Shown here: piece after piece, positions 1 to 10,650 of the stretch
How positions within the stretch are numbered: the first letter of the stretch is position 1
Layout: every line of letters starts with the position of its first letter
NCBI GenBank assembly: GCA_934045075.1
Contig: OW203725.1
Location: 2,446,775-2,510,774, forward strand
Direction of reading: 5' to 3'
From: Yponomeuta sedellus
Lineage: Eukaryota > Arthropoda > Insecta > Lepidoptera > Yponomeutidae
Length of the DNA stretch: 64,000 nucleotides
The notes under the pieces: generated by a model
What the model saw: only the letters and a program-made list of their open reading frames with translations
Told to the model about the DNA's origin: nothing
Databases searched by the model: none
Position numbers and translations under genes: made by a program

Positions 1-115
1 ATACCTTAGCGCTTGAAATTGGTAATCCGCGGTGGGCACGCGTGGTAATTAAGCCCATACTCTCTCTGTGGGCACGCTTGTGCCCCGCAGTGAGACGTTT
101 ATAGGCCACGTAAAA
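1..115 (+). repeat. F5 SINE, 3' part
   Basis: Opens with GCGCTTGAAATTGGTAATCC and runs to a GTGAGACGTTTATAGGCC tail. The same block recurs at about 34985-35095, 58960-59075 and 62280-62360. Only the 3' half is present because the window begins inside it. Confidence 0.7.
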
Positions 116-296
116 TAATGCGTACCTATTACATGTTTTCACAGTATTTCGATGATGAACATCGTAATAACATTTAATAATTGCTATGTATCATTTCCAT
201 TGTATCAATAGTGAGTTTCCACACACTGCCTGTTAGGACAGTCATCTGAAGGATACGGCTCAATTAGGCTGGTTGTGCCGTAGACCAGTTTCTCAT

Positions 297-458
297 GTAG
301 AGACGGACCTCTGTGTGGTGTCGGCCTAGAGAATAGCAACAACCCAATTCTTCCCGCGGGTGTCGTAAAAGGCTTATGGGCATTACCCCCTATGATAGCA
401 CAACGTGGCGCTCTTTAGGGGAGGGCTATGTCTAGCAGTGGACTAGTATAGCCTGACG
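297..458 (+). repeat. F4 repeat, internally deleted copy
   Basis: Begins near TGTGTGGTGTCGGCCTAGAG and ends in TCTAGCAGTGGACTAGTATA followed by GACGACGAC. It lacks the GC-rich middle found in the fuller copies at 37349-37600 and 35576-35830. The tail can be read as the end of an RTE-like LINE ORF (see the findings). Confidence 0.7.
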
Positions 459-514
459 ACGACGGCAATTGCTATGTATAAAATAGTATATCGCTCGTGG
501 CCCCAGCTGCCTGA

Positions 515-850
515 GTGATCTTAAACGATCACGAAGGATAGGGCCAGTTCAGTGCATGGATGTGTGACCGTCTATGACTAACGCTAGCGGCATTTTTCCG
601 AGCGGTTACGGTTCCGTGCTTCGCAAGGCACGTTAAGCAGTTGGTGCCGGCTATCGTCGATAGATGGCAGTCGTTAAGCCAATTCAGAGGCCTTAGGGTG
701 ACTTGAAAACTTCTGAGAGTAAAGCCAGTCACTAGTCTTGCAAGCCTCCACCAATCCGGACTTGGCCCCCATGGTGGAGTATGGCCTATACCTTCCTCAG
801 AGAAGAGACCCGTGCCCCTCGGTGGGGACATAATGGAATGATGATGTATA
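515..850 (+). mobile_element. F1 5S-derived SINE, diverged copy
   Basis: Shares with the full copy at 28129-28500 the GGATGTGTGACCG box-C-like stretch, the TTCGCAAGGCACGTTAAGC block and the final TCCACCAATCCGGACTTGGC to GTGGGGACAT block. The head is degraded. Confidence 0.75.
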
Positions 851-879
851 TTAGAATGTTTCATAGTACCACAATATAC

Positions 880-1290
880 ATACATAACCTCACGCCCGTA
901 TCCCAGAGGGGTAGGCAGAGACCAGGGACTGCCACTTGCCACGATCCTGACAGATCACCTTCGCTTCATCAACGTTCATATGTCGTTGCATGCACGCACG
1001 CCGGTTCCGGGTACTTTTTATCTTTCCCTTTGCTAATACATCCCCTATTTGGTCGATGTAAGTCCGTCTGGGACGTCCCTTACCAGCCCTTCCACTCACA
1101 TTCGCAATGTATATTTGTTTCGTCAATCTTTCTTCCTTCATCCTCTCCACATGTCCAAACCAACGCAATATTCCTTTCTCAATTCTAGTCACTACATCCT
1201 CTTTCAGTCCACAACGTTCTCTAATCAGGCTATTGCGTATCCTGTCATTCAGAGTAACACTACACATACTTCTCAAGGACCTCATTATAC
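880..1290 (-). pseudogene. LINE ORF2 C-terminal fragment
   Basis: The minus strand encodes the tail of a non-LTR retrotransposon ORF, with RNSLIRERCGLKEDVVTRIE, then LRWFGHVERM, a GRPRRTY stretch, and an end near SLVSAYPSG. This tail type is common in lepidopteran LINE-derived transcripts. No reverse transcriptase core is present, so this is a 5'-truncated remnant. Shorter relatives lie at 1717-1965 (minus) and 46890-47020 (plus). Assignment to a particular LINE clade is inference. Confidence 0.7.
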
Positions 1291-1480
1291 CACAATATAA
1301 TTAGAATTAAAAGGGTTATTTTATAAAGGCCTCCTATAATAATCTTTAATATTGCGTGCTTCACAGGGTCCACAAAGATCCACATTTTCAGTTTTAAGTA
1401 TCATCCGTACCTATATACTTGTGGAATGCAATAAATGATTGACGTGTTGAGTTGTAATTCACCAACTCGACTGTCTCCAG
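1291..1480. other. Intron sequence before a PABIR exon
   Basis: AT-rich sequence that ends in the CTGTCTCCAG acceptor. Nothing else is recognised in it. Confidence 0.5.
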
Positions 1481-1662
1481 GCGAGCTGGGGCCGCCGGCT
1501 GACGCCGCGCGTTAACCAGCTGCGCGCCGAGGAGTGTGCTGATGTGAGCAACACGCGCGAGGTGGCGCACGAGCGGGAGACGCACAGCGCGCTGCAGATG
1601 AACCAGTCTTGCGAGGACATATCGTTGCAGCTGGCGCCTCATTCGCCCACGAGGGTGCCCAG
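1481..1662 (+). CDS. PABIR-family internal exon
   Basis: Acceptor CTCCAG precedes 1481 and donor GTACTT begins at 1663. It is 182 nt, starts in phase 0 and leaves two bases (AG). It encodes about 60 residues from ASWGRRLTPRVNQL to SPTRVP. Confidence 0.85.
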
Positions 1663-3181
1663 GTACTTGCAGATTCGTAACATACATACATGCCTGCATA
1701 CATACGTACATACATAACCGCCTGTATCCCAGAGGGGTAGACAGAGACCAGGGACTGTCACTTGCCACGATCCTGACAGATCACCTTCACTTCATCAACG
1801 TTCATAAGTCGTTGCATGCACGCACGCCGGTTCCGGGTACTGTTTATCTTTCCCTTTGCTAATACATCCCCTATTTGGTCGATGTGTGTCCGTTCTACTC
1901 ACATTCGCAATATATATTTGTTTCGTCAATCTTTCTTCCTTCATCCTCTCCAGATTCCTAACATTGATTAAATATGCCCATACAATAAATACATAGATAA
2001 CAGCCAAGACCCGAAAAAAACTAGAAAAGTTCGTTTCCTAGTTTGACCGGGCCGGGGATCGAACCCGAGACCTTCGGTTTTACAGTCAGCGTGCCAAACC
2101 GCCGCGCCACCGAGGCCGTCAATTGGGTTTACGCAAAATGAAGCCACGGGGCCTAAACTATTCAACCATGGTATTGTTACGGGCTAGGGTTCTAGATCTG
2201 GAGGTAAAACGCCAATGACAACTTCTTAGGATTTATTTACGCAGGGTCTGGTCTGCAGGTCTTCACGACACGAAGTCCACACGTAGATTCCAATCGAAGT
2301 CCAATAGGATCGCTGAGGTCGTAGGTTATCGCTCGTATCGCAGGTATGTTCGCTCGAAGTTTACTCTTCGCTAGTCCAAACGGAACTGACAGCGCGCCGC
2401 GGCGGCCGCTATTTATATCCGCCGGCAAGGGTTCTCAAACATTCCCGTACGTACCTACACTCGGTGCACGCGGCAACGTCTCTAGAACAGTTTCATGTTA
2501 AGAGTTTTAAATACCAGTGGACATACGAGTCATTATTGCTTGCAGCTTTTATTGTTTAGCAAAACGCCGCCAGCGGCGACTATTCGATAGGCTTCCCGAA
2601 GGCTCTATTCTAGATGGTGCGGGATAGGACCGCGACAGTATGTAATGTAATGGACGTGCAATTCCTTTCCAGATATCAAAGAGTTTTGTACCTTATGCCA
2701 GTGGACATACGAGTCATTATTGCTTGCAGCGTTTATTGTTTAGTAAAACTCCGCATGCCGCGACTATTCGATAGGCTTCCCGAAGGCTCTATTCTAGATG
2801 GTGCGGGATAGGACCGCGACAGTATGTAATGTAATGGACGTGCAATTCCTTTCCAGATTCTCGCCCGTGGTCTCGCCATCGCCCACCCGCAAGTACACGA
2901 CGCGGCGCAGCCTCTCGCCGATCGCCCCTTGCAGCTTCAGTCCAGTAAGTCGCCCCACCCATCTTCTAACCGGCAAACGCCGCTACGAAGACGGAGACTC
3001 GCCCATCTCCAAGAGGATGTGCACGACAGGACGACTCACGCCTTCCACGCCGGGCACGCCCGACTCGGACATAGTGGAGTGCACATTCAGGCCAGTCTCC
3101 CCCACTGTGCAACCGATGAACGAGTCCTCAAACGATGTCCACCACGATAGGGAGAATCGGAAGTCCGCCAACATTAGCTAA
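1481..3181 (+). CDS. PABIR/FAM122-family PP2A-B55 regulator, last two coding exons
   Basis: Two exons, 1481-1662 and 2857-3181, join in phase (AG|A gives Arg). The first encodes RVNQLRAEE and REVAHERETHSALQMNQSCE, the conserved PABIR core that in vertebrate relatives reads as a short helix before HERE..(T/S)AMQ. The second carries SPSPTRKYTTRRSLSPI, the diagnostic C-terminal Ser-Pro/TTRRS motif, then a KRRYEDGDSPISKR basic stretch, and stops at TAA 3179-3181. Family members bind and inhibit PP2A-B55 and help time mitotic entry; this is family knowledge and was not tested here. The first coding exons are outside the window, and an extra small exon in the 1.2-kb intron cannot be excluded. The intron is full of mobile-element pieces and a duplicated acceptor. 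Which PABIR paralogue name applies cannot be told. Confidence 0.88.
1717..1965 (-). pseudogene. LINE tail fragment, second copy
   Basis: Near-duplicate of part of 890-1150, covering the CCCAGAGGGGTAGACAGAGA block and the TCGTTGCATGCACGCACGCC block, with an internal deletion. It lies in the PABIR intron. Confidence 0.7.
1985..2125 (-). mobile_element. tRNA-derived SINE
   Basis: On the minus strand a tRNA-like head reads GGTGGCGCGGCGGTTTGGCA (A-box-like), then GGTTCGATCCCCGGC (B box), followed by an unrelated AT-rich body. The tRNA fold is incomplete, so this is a SINE head and not a tRNA gene. Confidence 0.65.
2498..2862 (+). repeat. Two 184-bp tandem copies including a splice acceptor
   Basis: GTGGACATACGAGTCATTAT occurs at 2517 and again at 2701, and the following sequence stays alike through TTCCTTTCCAG in both. 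The second copy's TTCCTTTCCAG is the acceptor of the last PABIR exon (exon starts 2857). The first copy provides a second, upstream acceptor ending at about 2672. Confidence 0.85.
2857..3181 (+). CDS. PABIR-family terminal coding exon
   Basis: Acceptor TTCCTTTCCAG ends at 2856. The frame gives FSPVVSPSPTRKYTTRRSLS and continues to SPTVQPMNESSND and a TAA at 3179-3181. It is rich in Ser-Pro and Thr-Pro sites, as is usual for the family tail. Confidence 0.88.
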
Positions 3182-3415
3182 TAGTGCTGCTTGTATAGAA
3201 ACGTGTGGTGTATATTTGTGTGCGCGAGCGTGCTGTGTGCTGTGGGTTTTTGACAGATTGTAGGTCGGTGATTTTTTACGGAATCACTGAAACCCCCATG
3301 GTTTTAGTGGTTCTGTAAAAAATGGGTGCATTGTGCATCCTGTGACAGAGCTAAGAATAAAAGTATGTGTAAGTGTTTTCTGGTGTGTGCAATAAAGAAT
3401 ATTCTTATCTTAATC
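3182..3415 (+). other. PABIR 3' UTR with poly(A) signals and hairpin
   Basis: Two AATAAA signals, 3356-3361 and 3391-3396, follow the stop. Between them and the stop, 3271-3293 can pair with 3301-3323 (ATTTTTTACGGAATCACTGA against its near complement), with G-U pairs and a 7-nt loop. Confidence 0.7.
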
Positions 3416-3507
3416 AAGGGAAGCGCAGTGCAACATTTGTTTACCGATCTATGACTTTAGTTATAGACAAAAGTAGTTATCTGTGCTCTCACGTAGTCTG
3501 AGATTCG

Positions 3508-3675
3508 TATGGTCTTATTTAGAAAACACTATTCCTTGAAACCACGGATGTAAACTCTAAAAACACCGATTGCAATAGTCTGTGGTGGAGATTTTATTAG
3601 GAAAAAACGTAACAACATAGGAAATAAACTGACTGTAAGGAGTGTTTAGGGGAATAGTGTTTTTATAAATAAGGG
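3508..3675. mobile_element. Foldback MITE, family G
   Basis: The ends are inverted versions of one another: GTCTTATTTAGAAAACACTA on the left and AGTGTTTTTATAAATAAGGG on the right. A related element is at 14227-14373. No coding capacity. Confidence 0.7.
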
Positions 3676-4772
3676 CGTTAGTTTGTTAACCCACAGCAGA
3701 ATAAAGGTTCTTGCAGTGCAACCTAGTGTGTAGGTTACGATTAATTTATTAAAGTGCAATTTTTGTGTTTGTTCCGATACGTGCGTTGTTCGAAATACGT
3801 CTTTAATTGAGTGGAACGAAGCAATGAATAGTTCCTAGAGATATAATGAGCCTGCTTATGATATGACCCGTAGTTTAGTATAGGAATAAACATAAAACTA
3901 GTGCCCTAAATAGCCAAAGCATTCAAAACTTTATTTGTAATATTTTAGAAGCGTATATCCCACGTTAGGGACGCGGTATGTATTCTGTATATAAATTACG
4001 CTAAGTATTAGTTAGCTAACTTGTAATTTACTAAGGTCAACTCACACTGACGACTGTTTCTCATTTATTACGGTGGCTGGCCACTTGGTTTCGAATATGG
4101 TTAAGTTCTTGGTGAGCAGGTGTGGGTTTTACCTTTATCGCGGTTAGGTGAAGTCATGTGTAATCGCCAATGTTTAAAATATAGGACAGGATTAGGATTG
4201 AAGTAGGGTTTTAGTTATTTTTTAATTCGTGATTAGCCTGTACTGTGTTCATTATGTCACACAAAGTTTAACCATTATTACCATTTTTTTTAAAATAAGA
4301 TAAGTACTTTCAAATTTTGATAACAAAAATGCTACTTATGTTGTTCTTTGTAAAAAAATATTTAACTACAAAATTAATTAAACTACCTACTAATTGAACC
4401 ACACACAGTTAAATTAAGATTTGTCCAAGATTGGCTATCCAGTCTTGTTTAAAATACTTAGTAGCAACTAGGGGCTTTTAGTGGGGATATATTTACTGAG
4501 AAATATTATTTGTAGCAATAGATCCATTGGTTGAATACTATTCCCCTATTATAATCGCTGTGTCGGTAAATTTATCTCGCATTGTGTAATATCTCTGAGG
4601 GCTAATGTATGCACGGAATCTAGAGTTATTTATTCCTGTAACGTTTCAATTTTAGTACCCTGCCACTTTACTAGTAAACGTACAGCACAGTTATATAAAA
4701 TAACTTTACAACTAGTTGTAACAGGCTGCTGCCAAAACAATAATGCGCCTCAAGGACCAATTACCTACAAAC
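3676..4772. other. AT-rich intergenic stretch
   Basis: I see no gene, RNA gene or clear repeat here. Confidence 0.5.
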
Positions 4773-4820
4773 CTAGTGGTTTTTGTATAGAATCAGGCGT
4801 TACTTTGCGGAAATCCATAA

Positions 4821-5136
4821 TAGCATTAAAAAGTTAAAATTACTTTGCTGAATTCCGCCAAAAATCCCACAAGCACCATGCAGCTAGCCAATGCACCGCC
4901 CTCCCTCCCACTTTTTCGAGGGAGTGACAATCCACTTGCATTTGGGAGCCTGAGGATGCCTCGTGTTAGAGGCAAAACGCGTGTTTTCTCACACAAGTAT
5001 TGGTGTTGGTGGTGGTGTCTTCGTGTCTTGCTTCTGCTTGAAAAAGTGGGAGGGAGGGCGGTGCATTGGCTAGCTGCATGGTGCTTGTGGGATTTTTGGC
5101 GGAATTCAGCAAAGTAATTTTAACTTTTTAATGCTA
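4821..5136. repeat. Long near-perfect inverted repeat
   Basis: The left arm, about 4821-4918, and right arm, about 5037-5136, are nearly exact reverse complements over about 98 bp. The central pieces are GCTAGCCAATGCACCGCCCT and AGGGCGGTGCATTGGCTAGC. The loop is about 115 bp. A 12-bp CTAGTGGTTTTT lies at 4773 and again at about 5134. It could be a foldback transposon or the template of a long hairpin RNA. An ORF across it is an artefact of the palindrome. Confidence 0.85.
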
Positions 5137-5271
5137 GTGGTTTTTATTTCCAATGCACATACCGGATCGTAATTAAACTTTGCCAATATGTTTAGAGGTC
5201 ACCAATCCAGGTTACATTGTGCTTAAAATTGATAATAACAATAAATAAATTATAGCCTCGTAAGACTGTTC

Positions 5272-5430
5272 TTGAGACTCTGCAAACGTAGTGTAGGACG
5301 CCCTCCGACCAGGTGGGATGACGATCTGCGAAAAACTGCAGGCAGATGCTGGATGCGGCAAGCTGAAGACAGGGCGCTATGGCGCTCATTAGAGGAGGGC
5401 TATCTCCAGCAGTGGACAAAATAATATAGA
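5272..5430 (+). pseudogene. RTE-like LINE C-terminal fragment
   Basis: The + strand reads GRPPTRWDDDLRK, then RQAEDRALWRSLEEGYLQQW, the usual C-terminal end of an RTE-type ORF. Its closing codons (LQQWT) form the CAGCAGTGGAC motif shared with the F4 tail. Confidence 0.75.
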
Positions 5431-5564
5431 AGAAGTGAAGAAGAAGACTTTCCTTAGAAGCTATTCTCAAGGCCGTAACTTCTTTTTGATAATTTTAAAT
5501 CCAATTCCGTTTAGAATCAAACCTGCTCTAAACTAATTGGCAAAGTTTCATTGCGATCTAGGGG

Positions 5565-5960
5565 GCGAATCTCAAAAATGCATAGTTGTTCAATAGTCGC
5601 TCCCTGCGTTCAGAGATGCGATGAAATCGGTTACAGCGCGAATCCAAATTTAGTAGTCCCAAAGTATCTCGCACGAAATAGGGTTCTTGTGCCTACTGCA
5701 CTTATGGATTGGCACTGTAATCGATTTCATCGCATCTCGGAACGCACCCATATTAGTCCGGTAAGGGTCGTTTCATTCGCACTATCGGTAGTCCAGTAAC
5801 CAATGGCATTGCAATGGAATAACCCGTGATACTTAACTAGGCGCCTCGCGCGATTCGATCTTTGGGATAGATGCCTCGCATCTGTAATTTGCGAGGGTTA
5901 TACCCCTGAAATGACATTGTACTGATATTGCTTAGTGGACTACCAAATTCGTATTACACT
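5565..5960. repeat. Dispersed repeat carrying a foldback insertion
   Basis: The flanks match 47755-47950 (TAGTTGTTCAATAG, then ATATTAGTCCGGTAA). Relative to that copy about 150 bp, roughly 5602-5750, are extra. They fold on themselves: GCGTTCAGAGATGCGATGAA at the left pairs with TTCATCGCATCTCGGAACGC at the right. The copy at 47781 behaves as the empty site. Confidence 0.75.
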
Positions 5961-6794
5961 CTAGGGTCAGGACGATATGTTTCTGAATAAAAATCAAACT
6001 ACGTTTGTATGGGAACTGATCCTTGAGAGAGACTTAATAATGAATCGGCAAGAAAACTATGGAAACATTAAGAATACATAATTTTTTAACAAAGTTTAAT
6101 ATTGTTCAAACTATAAATACCAAATTCCCGCTACCATTTGAGTGGGGACATCAGGAATATATGGAAGAAAACGAGAAGAATAATGTGCTTAGATAATAGC
6201 ACAGCTGAACTTTGGAAGAGTGCCCCTGTTCACCCTTCTTTTGAGGAGTGAGGGTGTTAGGAGCCGCGCATTTACTGTGATACGAAATTGGGTTTTTGTA
6301 TATTGTTGTGTAAGATTGTCTTCTGTTTCGGTATCTATTGTTTAGAAATTTATAAAATTGGTTTGTAATGACGTTAAATTGTAGCAGCAAAAATTACTTA
6401 TTGATACTAATTAATAGAAAAGTGCATTGTTGCATCTAACTAATTAATAGTTAGTTATTATAGTTCTGTCGCTATGCGTTGGTCATAAAATGTTGTATTT
6501 GTTTTTGTTGAAGATTGGTTTACTGTACTGTCTATGTCGTATTTCTAAAGGCGTAAGGATTATTATAACTTGTCCCACGATTTATGTACCTATCAAATTA
6601 GTTTAAGTAGGTATGTTTTGTAACTTTTGTATACTAGTTATGCATTACTACATGGTTTCAGAAAAATACATTGATTTCGAGTGATTAAATCACAATGAAA
6701 TTTTTTGTATCATTTTCTATCCAACTGTACAAAATGTTTTTTAGTGTTACAAAACTCTTGTAACCCTAAAACCTTTCAGATATGAAAACTAGAT
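5961..6794. other. AT-rich intergenic stretch
   Basis: No supported feature is seen. The short ORFs here have no recognisable motifs. Confidence 0.5.
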
Positions 6795-7218
6795 TTTTAT
6801 AAAGGTCAATTTACACTAGACGAGCGAGTGCTTATTGTATCCCTCTCTATCAAATTCATTTAGTGTAACAGAGGTAGAGCATTCTGTCTGCGTTCGCACT
6901 CTATGGAATATTCTAAGGATGCTCGCTCGCTTGATGTAAACGGCGCTCGAGCGTGCGAACAGTTGCTTGGTGTTCTTGCGTGTTCAGACGTGCTCGGGGG
7001 CCCCGTGCAGTCTTTTCAGTGTTCTTGTGTTCTAGCGATTCTGTTAAATTTATCAACCACAAAATTGACACGAATGAGCATTAAACATTGTGCAAGATTT
7101 CTAGCACTTGATATTTTGGTGTAAAGGTGAAAACGAGCTTTCGGTCAAGATAAAGATCAAGAGAATGCTCTTGTTGTAGCTCTTTGTTCGTTTGATGTAA
7201 ATCGACCTTTACAAAAAG
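6795..7218. mobile_element. Inverted-terminal element, ~420 bp
   Basis: The left end is TAAAGGTCAATTTACACTAG and the right end TTTGATGTAAATCGACCTTT, imperfect inverted copies. The inside has GCTCGCTCGC and GCGCTCGAGCG stretches and no protein signature. Likely a non-autonomous DNA transposon; superfamily unknown. Confidence 0.6.
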
Positions 7219-7324
7219 AATTGCCGAACTAACGCCGCACCGACCTAATCTTGAACCACTGATCATTTATATTATTTTTTAATGCACTGACCCGTGCTAA
7301 GGAAAATAAAAAAAAATATTTAGA

Positions 7325-7565
7325 GGCTAAAAATTCCACCCATGCCGGGATTCGAACCCGCGACCTCTGGCTATCCGTGCCAGCGCTCTTTCCAACTGAG
7401 ATAATGGGCGACTCACCGGCATCAGTGAAATTTGGAACCTCTTTACAATATTCTCTGTATTACGTACAGGCAACGATTAGCTCAGTTGGAAAGAGCGCTG
7501 GCACGGACAGCCAGAGGTCGCGGGTTCGAATCCCGGCATGGGTGGATTTTTTAGCCTCTAAAAGG
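7325..7565. mobile_element. Two F2 tRNA-derived SINEs, inverted
   Basis: A minus-strand F2 copy (CACCCATGCCGGGATTCGAA) is followed by a plus-strand copy (TTAGCTCAGTTGGAAAGAGC, then GGTTCGAATCCCGGCATGGG), giving a hairpin of about 75-bp arms. Each has an A box and B box. The tail AGCCTCTAAA is typical of the family. Confidence 0.8.
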
Positions 7566-9874
7566 TTTTTACACTGATCATTTAATATAACACTACTTGG
7601 AAAAAGTGCAAACAAGATGTTTTGTTACCAAACCAAAATCACTTTATTTACACATCACGAGGGTTTACATTAACTTTGTATAATTAGACGACGAATACAA
7701 AAACAAGTCGGTTTAAAATGAAATTAATCTAAAACTTATCATTAACGAACAACATTATTAATAACATTCCAATATTTTGTACTCTTTAAAATGTGATAAA
7801 TTACAAAACATAAGACAAATGATGGGAATAATCTCACAATAGTTACTATGTAAATTACTTATTAAAACATTACAAAATCCATCTAATAATAATAGTTATA
7901 ATTAAAATTTGTAGCAAATCTTGCTCAATCTGTCACAAAAAGTATGGTCTCTCGCAAGACCCCTACCTAGTCCAGTGACAAGCTTCAAATTGTTTTGAAT
8001 TGAATTGAAAGAAAAACTTCCGCGAATACGTACCTCAAAAATATGACAATAAGGTCTAAGTTTAAAGCACCTTCAAGTTATATTATTTGAAATAAACTTC
8101 GAAATTAGACCTTTTTACCTATATTGGCCGGAAATTTTTATTTTCGCGCAATGGTCTATCTACTTGGAGGTAGATGAGTGCCCACTGTGATGTTGGTGAT
8201 ACCCAGAATTATAAATACGGAGTTTACCTACGTGTACAGACTGTATCTAAATTTATTTAGCTAGGAAGACAGATTTCCTATGAAAGCCTTAAATATCGCT
8301 ACAATAATACTAAGAAGCGGTTGGAATGTGAGAATGGCATGGCTATTTGGCAAATGCTATGGGAGGTGCAATGATTTTGGTCGACACGTTTTTGACAGGT
8401 TTTTATCCAAACGAAATAACACGAGATTTGATTGAAAACACCTTTTCAACTGTTTTTAATATATATTTGGGATTTAATATTTTTATACAAAAATAAATCC
8501 TTCGGTCACGACAATCTTAAGATTTATCTCTTGTACCATAAGATATAAAATGGCACTTAAAAAAAGATCAAAAATATGAACAAATATCTCCTTCGTAAGC
8601 GTTTTCTCTAATCTTAAAAAATACTTCAAGCCGATTATCAACGTTACAGGTGTCAGTCTTGGTTAGGGCCAAAAAAATATTTACGAATAATCTAATATTT
8701 TGTAAATAAACATTGCATTATGAACGCAAATCACGCCGCGACGTTTTAGCGGTTTGTACAGCATAGACTGTTCTTAGTGATTAATACTTGCGCGCGAAAA
8801 CATCTCAAAAACTTGGCGTGTAAGAGCTGGCGGACTATTTCGTAGATTAGAATACAAATACATTGGACACTAGCATAATTTTTTAGGCATAATTTTTTAA
8901 GGATACAAAAGTGCCGCTTATGTCGCGTAGATGCCACGTGCAGTATTCGTTATAATAAAAAACTATGTTGTGGGTGTGTTCCAATGAATGTTCTTGTTTG
9001 AAATTGAATGTTCTGATAAATAGAAAACTTGTTGGTAAAAAAAAAATGTCTCCGCTCAAGAGAATTCCGCTGTTTACTGCTATCCACAAATATCCATTTT
9101 AGTTTAATGAAAATTATACCCATAAAGACATTTCAAATTTATGTCTAATTTTAAGTTCTCGGCATGCGAGAACATTCTGCCCCGCCCATCACTAGGCGTG
9201 GCTACCACAGCACTACGCCACTTCCCATTGCAGGGAGACAATTAGCACGTGAAGCCCAGAACCCAGAAGGCCTTCGGTCAGCTCAGAACTTGGCTAACGT
9301 ATAAGAAAATCAGTGGATTCTCACAGAAAAAATACACAATTTGTCGCATCTCTGAACGAGTTTTTTTAAATCACCCACCTGGGCTGTAAAACCGCATAAA
9401 CTTGGCGAGTATAATAAAGACAATATTTCGTAGAATTTTAATAACGACTCTTAATAATTTCATCATTGAATTTTTAAGCGTTTTGAATCGGAAGTATTAT
9501 TTACTCCTTAATTACTCTAAGATTAAGTTATCCCATAAAGAACGCTCTAACGCCTCGTAAACTAAACATAAGCTAACTATTATTGTCTATAATTCAATGT
9601 CAAACATTACTTACAATATTACAAACAGTATCATTGCACGTAAATGCGCAATAACTATGTTAAATTATTTTTGTGTTAACTCGATCAAACAGTCAGGAAA
9701 TATGTAAATGTTGTTTTTATGGTTTGACTTTTTACGCCATCAGATTCATTCGCACAATATTTCTTAACCACCAGCATCTTGATTAGGATCTTAGCTCATA
9801 CATCTGTGTTAGAAAGTGAAGTTTTTACTTTTCGCTGCTCTAGAGCTAACACATAGTGTTTGAGAGGCTTGATG
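7566..9874. other. AT-rich intergenic stretch
   Basis: No gene or clear repeat is recognised over about 2.3 kb. Short ORFs here lack motifs and codon bias. Confidence 0.5.
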
Positions 9875-9978
9875 AGGCGTCTCCACCAACCCGGACTTGG
9901 CCCCCGTGGTGGAGTATGGCCTAACCTTCCTGTGATGCAGAAAGAGACCCGTGCCCCAGCAGTGGGGACAAGTGTTGA
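9875..9978 (+). mobile_element. F1 SINE, 3' end only
   Basis: Contains CTCCACCAACCCGGACTTGG through CCCAGCAGTGGGGACAAGTG. It lacks the 5S-like head. Confidence 0.75.
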
Positions 9979-10384
9979 TATCGATGAGGCTTGACTCTGA
10001 TATTAAGCCACATAATTTATACGACAGAGTGAAATAATGTTTTGTTTCACATTTTATGTGTTAACATATAAATTTTCAAGATGCTGAAGAACACTATAAT
10101 GTATGTATATTTTTGGGACTGTTTGAAGATCGATTAAACACACAAGTGCCACTGGCACCTTACATTTGAGACCTAAGAAAAAGGTGAATCGAACAATGTC
10201 ACTCAGCAATTACATCCAAGACCACACGACAAAATTAATTGAAGCGATTGATCCAACAGTGCATCAATAATTAAGTCTTGCGGTCAAAAACTGTCATAAA
10301 TAAACGAATTACAGAAAAGAAAAAGATACAATGTATCTAAACCCAACACTTCGTTCTTTGATGAGAAATATTAAATGTAAACCT

Positions 10385-10650
10385 ATTAGGGCGCTTATGC
10401 ACTGGCTGCATGTTGCCAACTCCAGGTGTCGATAGTAACCGTCGACACATTTCGACGGCAGTCGCGGACATGTCAGCGTCGAATATCCGCGTCAGCACCT
10501 TGACGGCCGCCCTCGACACGCGTCGACGAGTGTCGCATATGTAGTAGGCATATGTGCCGCCCGTGAATAGGCGCCCTTAATTTTGCAGTTGTTCATATAG
10601 TATTATTATGTCCATACATGAACCAACTGCAAAATTAAGGGCGCTTCAGC
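10385..10650. mobile_element. Two nested foldbacks ending in GGGCGC
   Basis: 10569-10597 and 10618-10647 are inverted copies (CTTAATTTTGCAGTTGTTCA against TGAACCAACTGCAAAATTAA). An outer pair, TTAGGGCGCTTATGCACTGG at about 10387 and GTGAATAGGCGCCCTTAA near 10577, suggests a second element of about 190 bp sharing the boundary. Confidence 0.55.

Noticed and set aside
781..1188. 135-codon ORF on the plus strand
   Set aside because: Antisense of an F1 SINE and a LINE tail; no protein family.
3598..3612. An added PABIR exon after the stop
   Set aside because: The reading frame closes at 3181 and is followed by two poly(A) signals, so no later exon is needed.
4845..5117. 90-codon ORF on the plus strand
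   Set aside because: It lies across the long inverted repeat and its two halves are reverse complements, so it is a by-product of the palindrome.
7480..7545. tRNA gene
   Set aside because: A and B boxes are present, but it is one of several identical copies with a shared non-tRNA tail, so it is a SINE. The same holds at 28511, 39385, 41010, 55405 and 59335.
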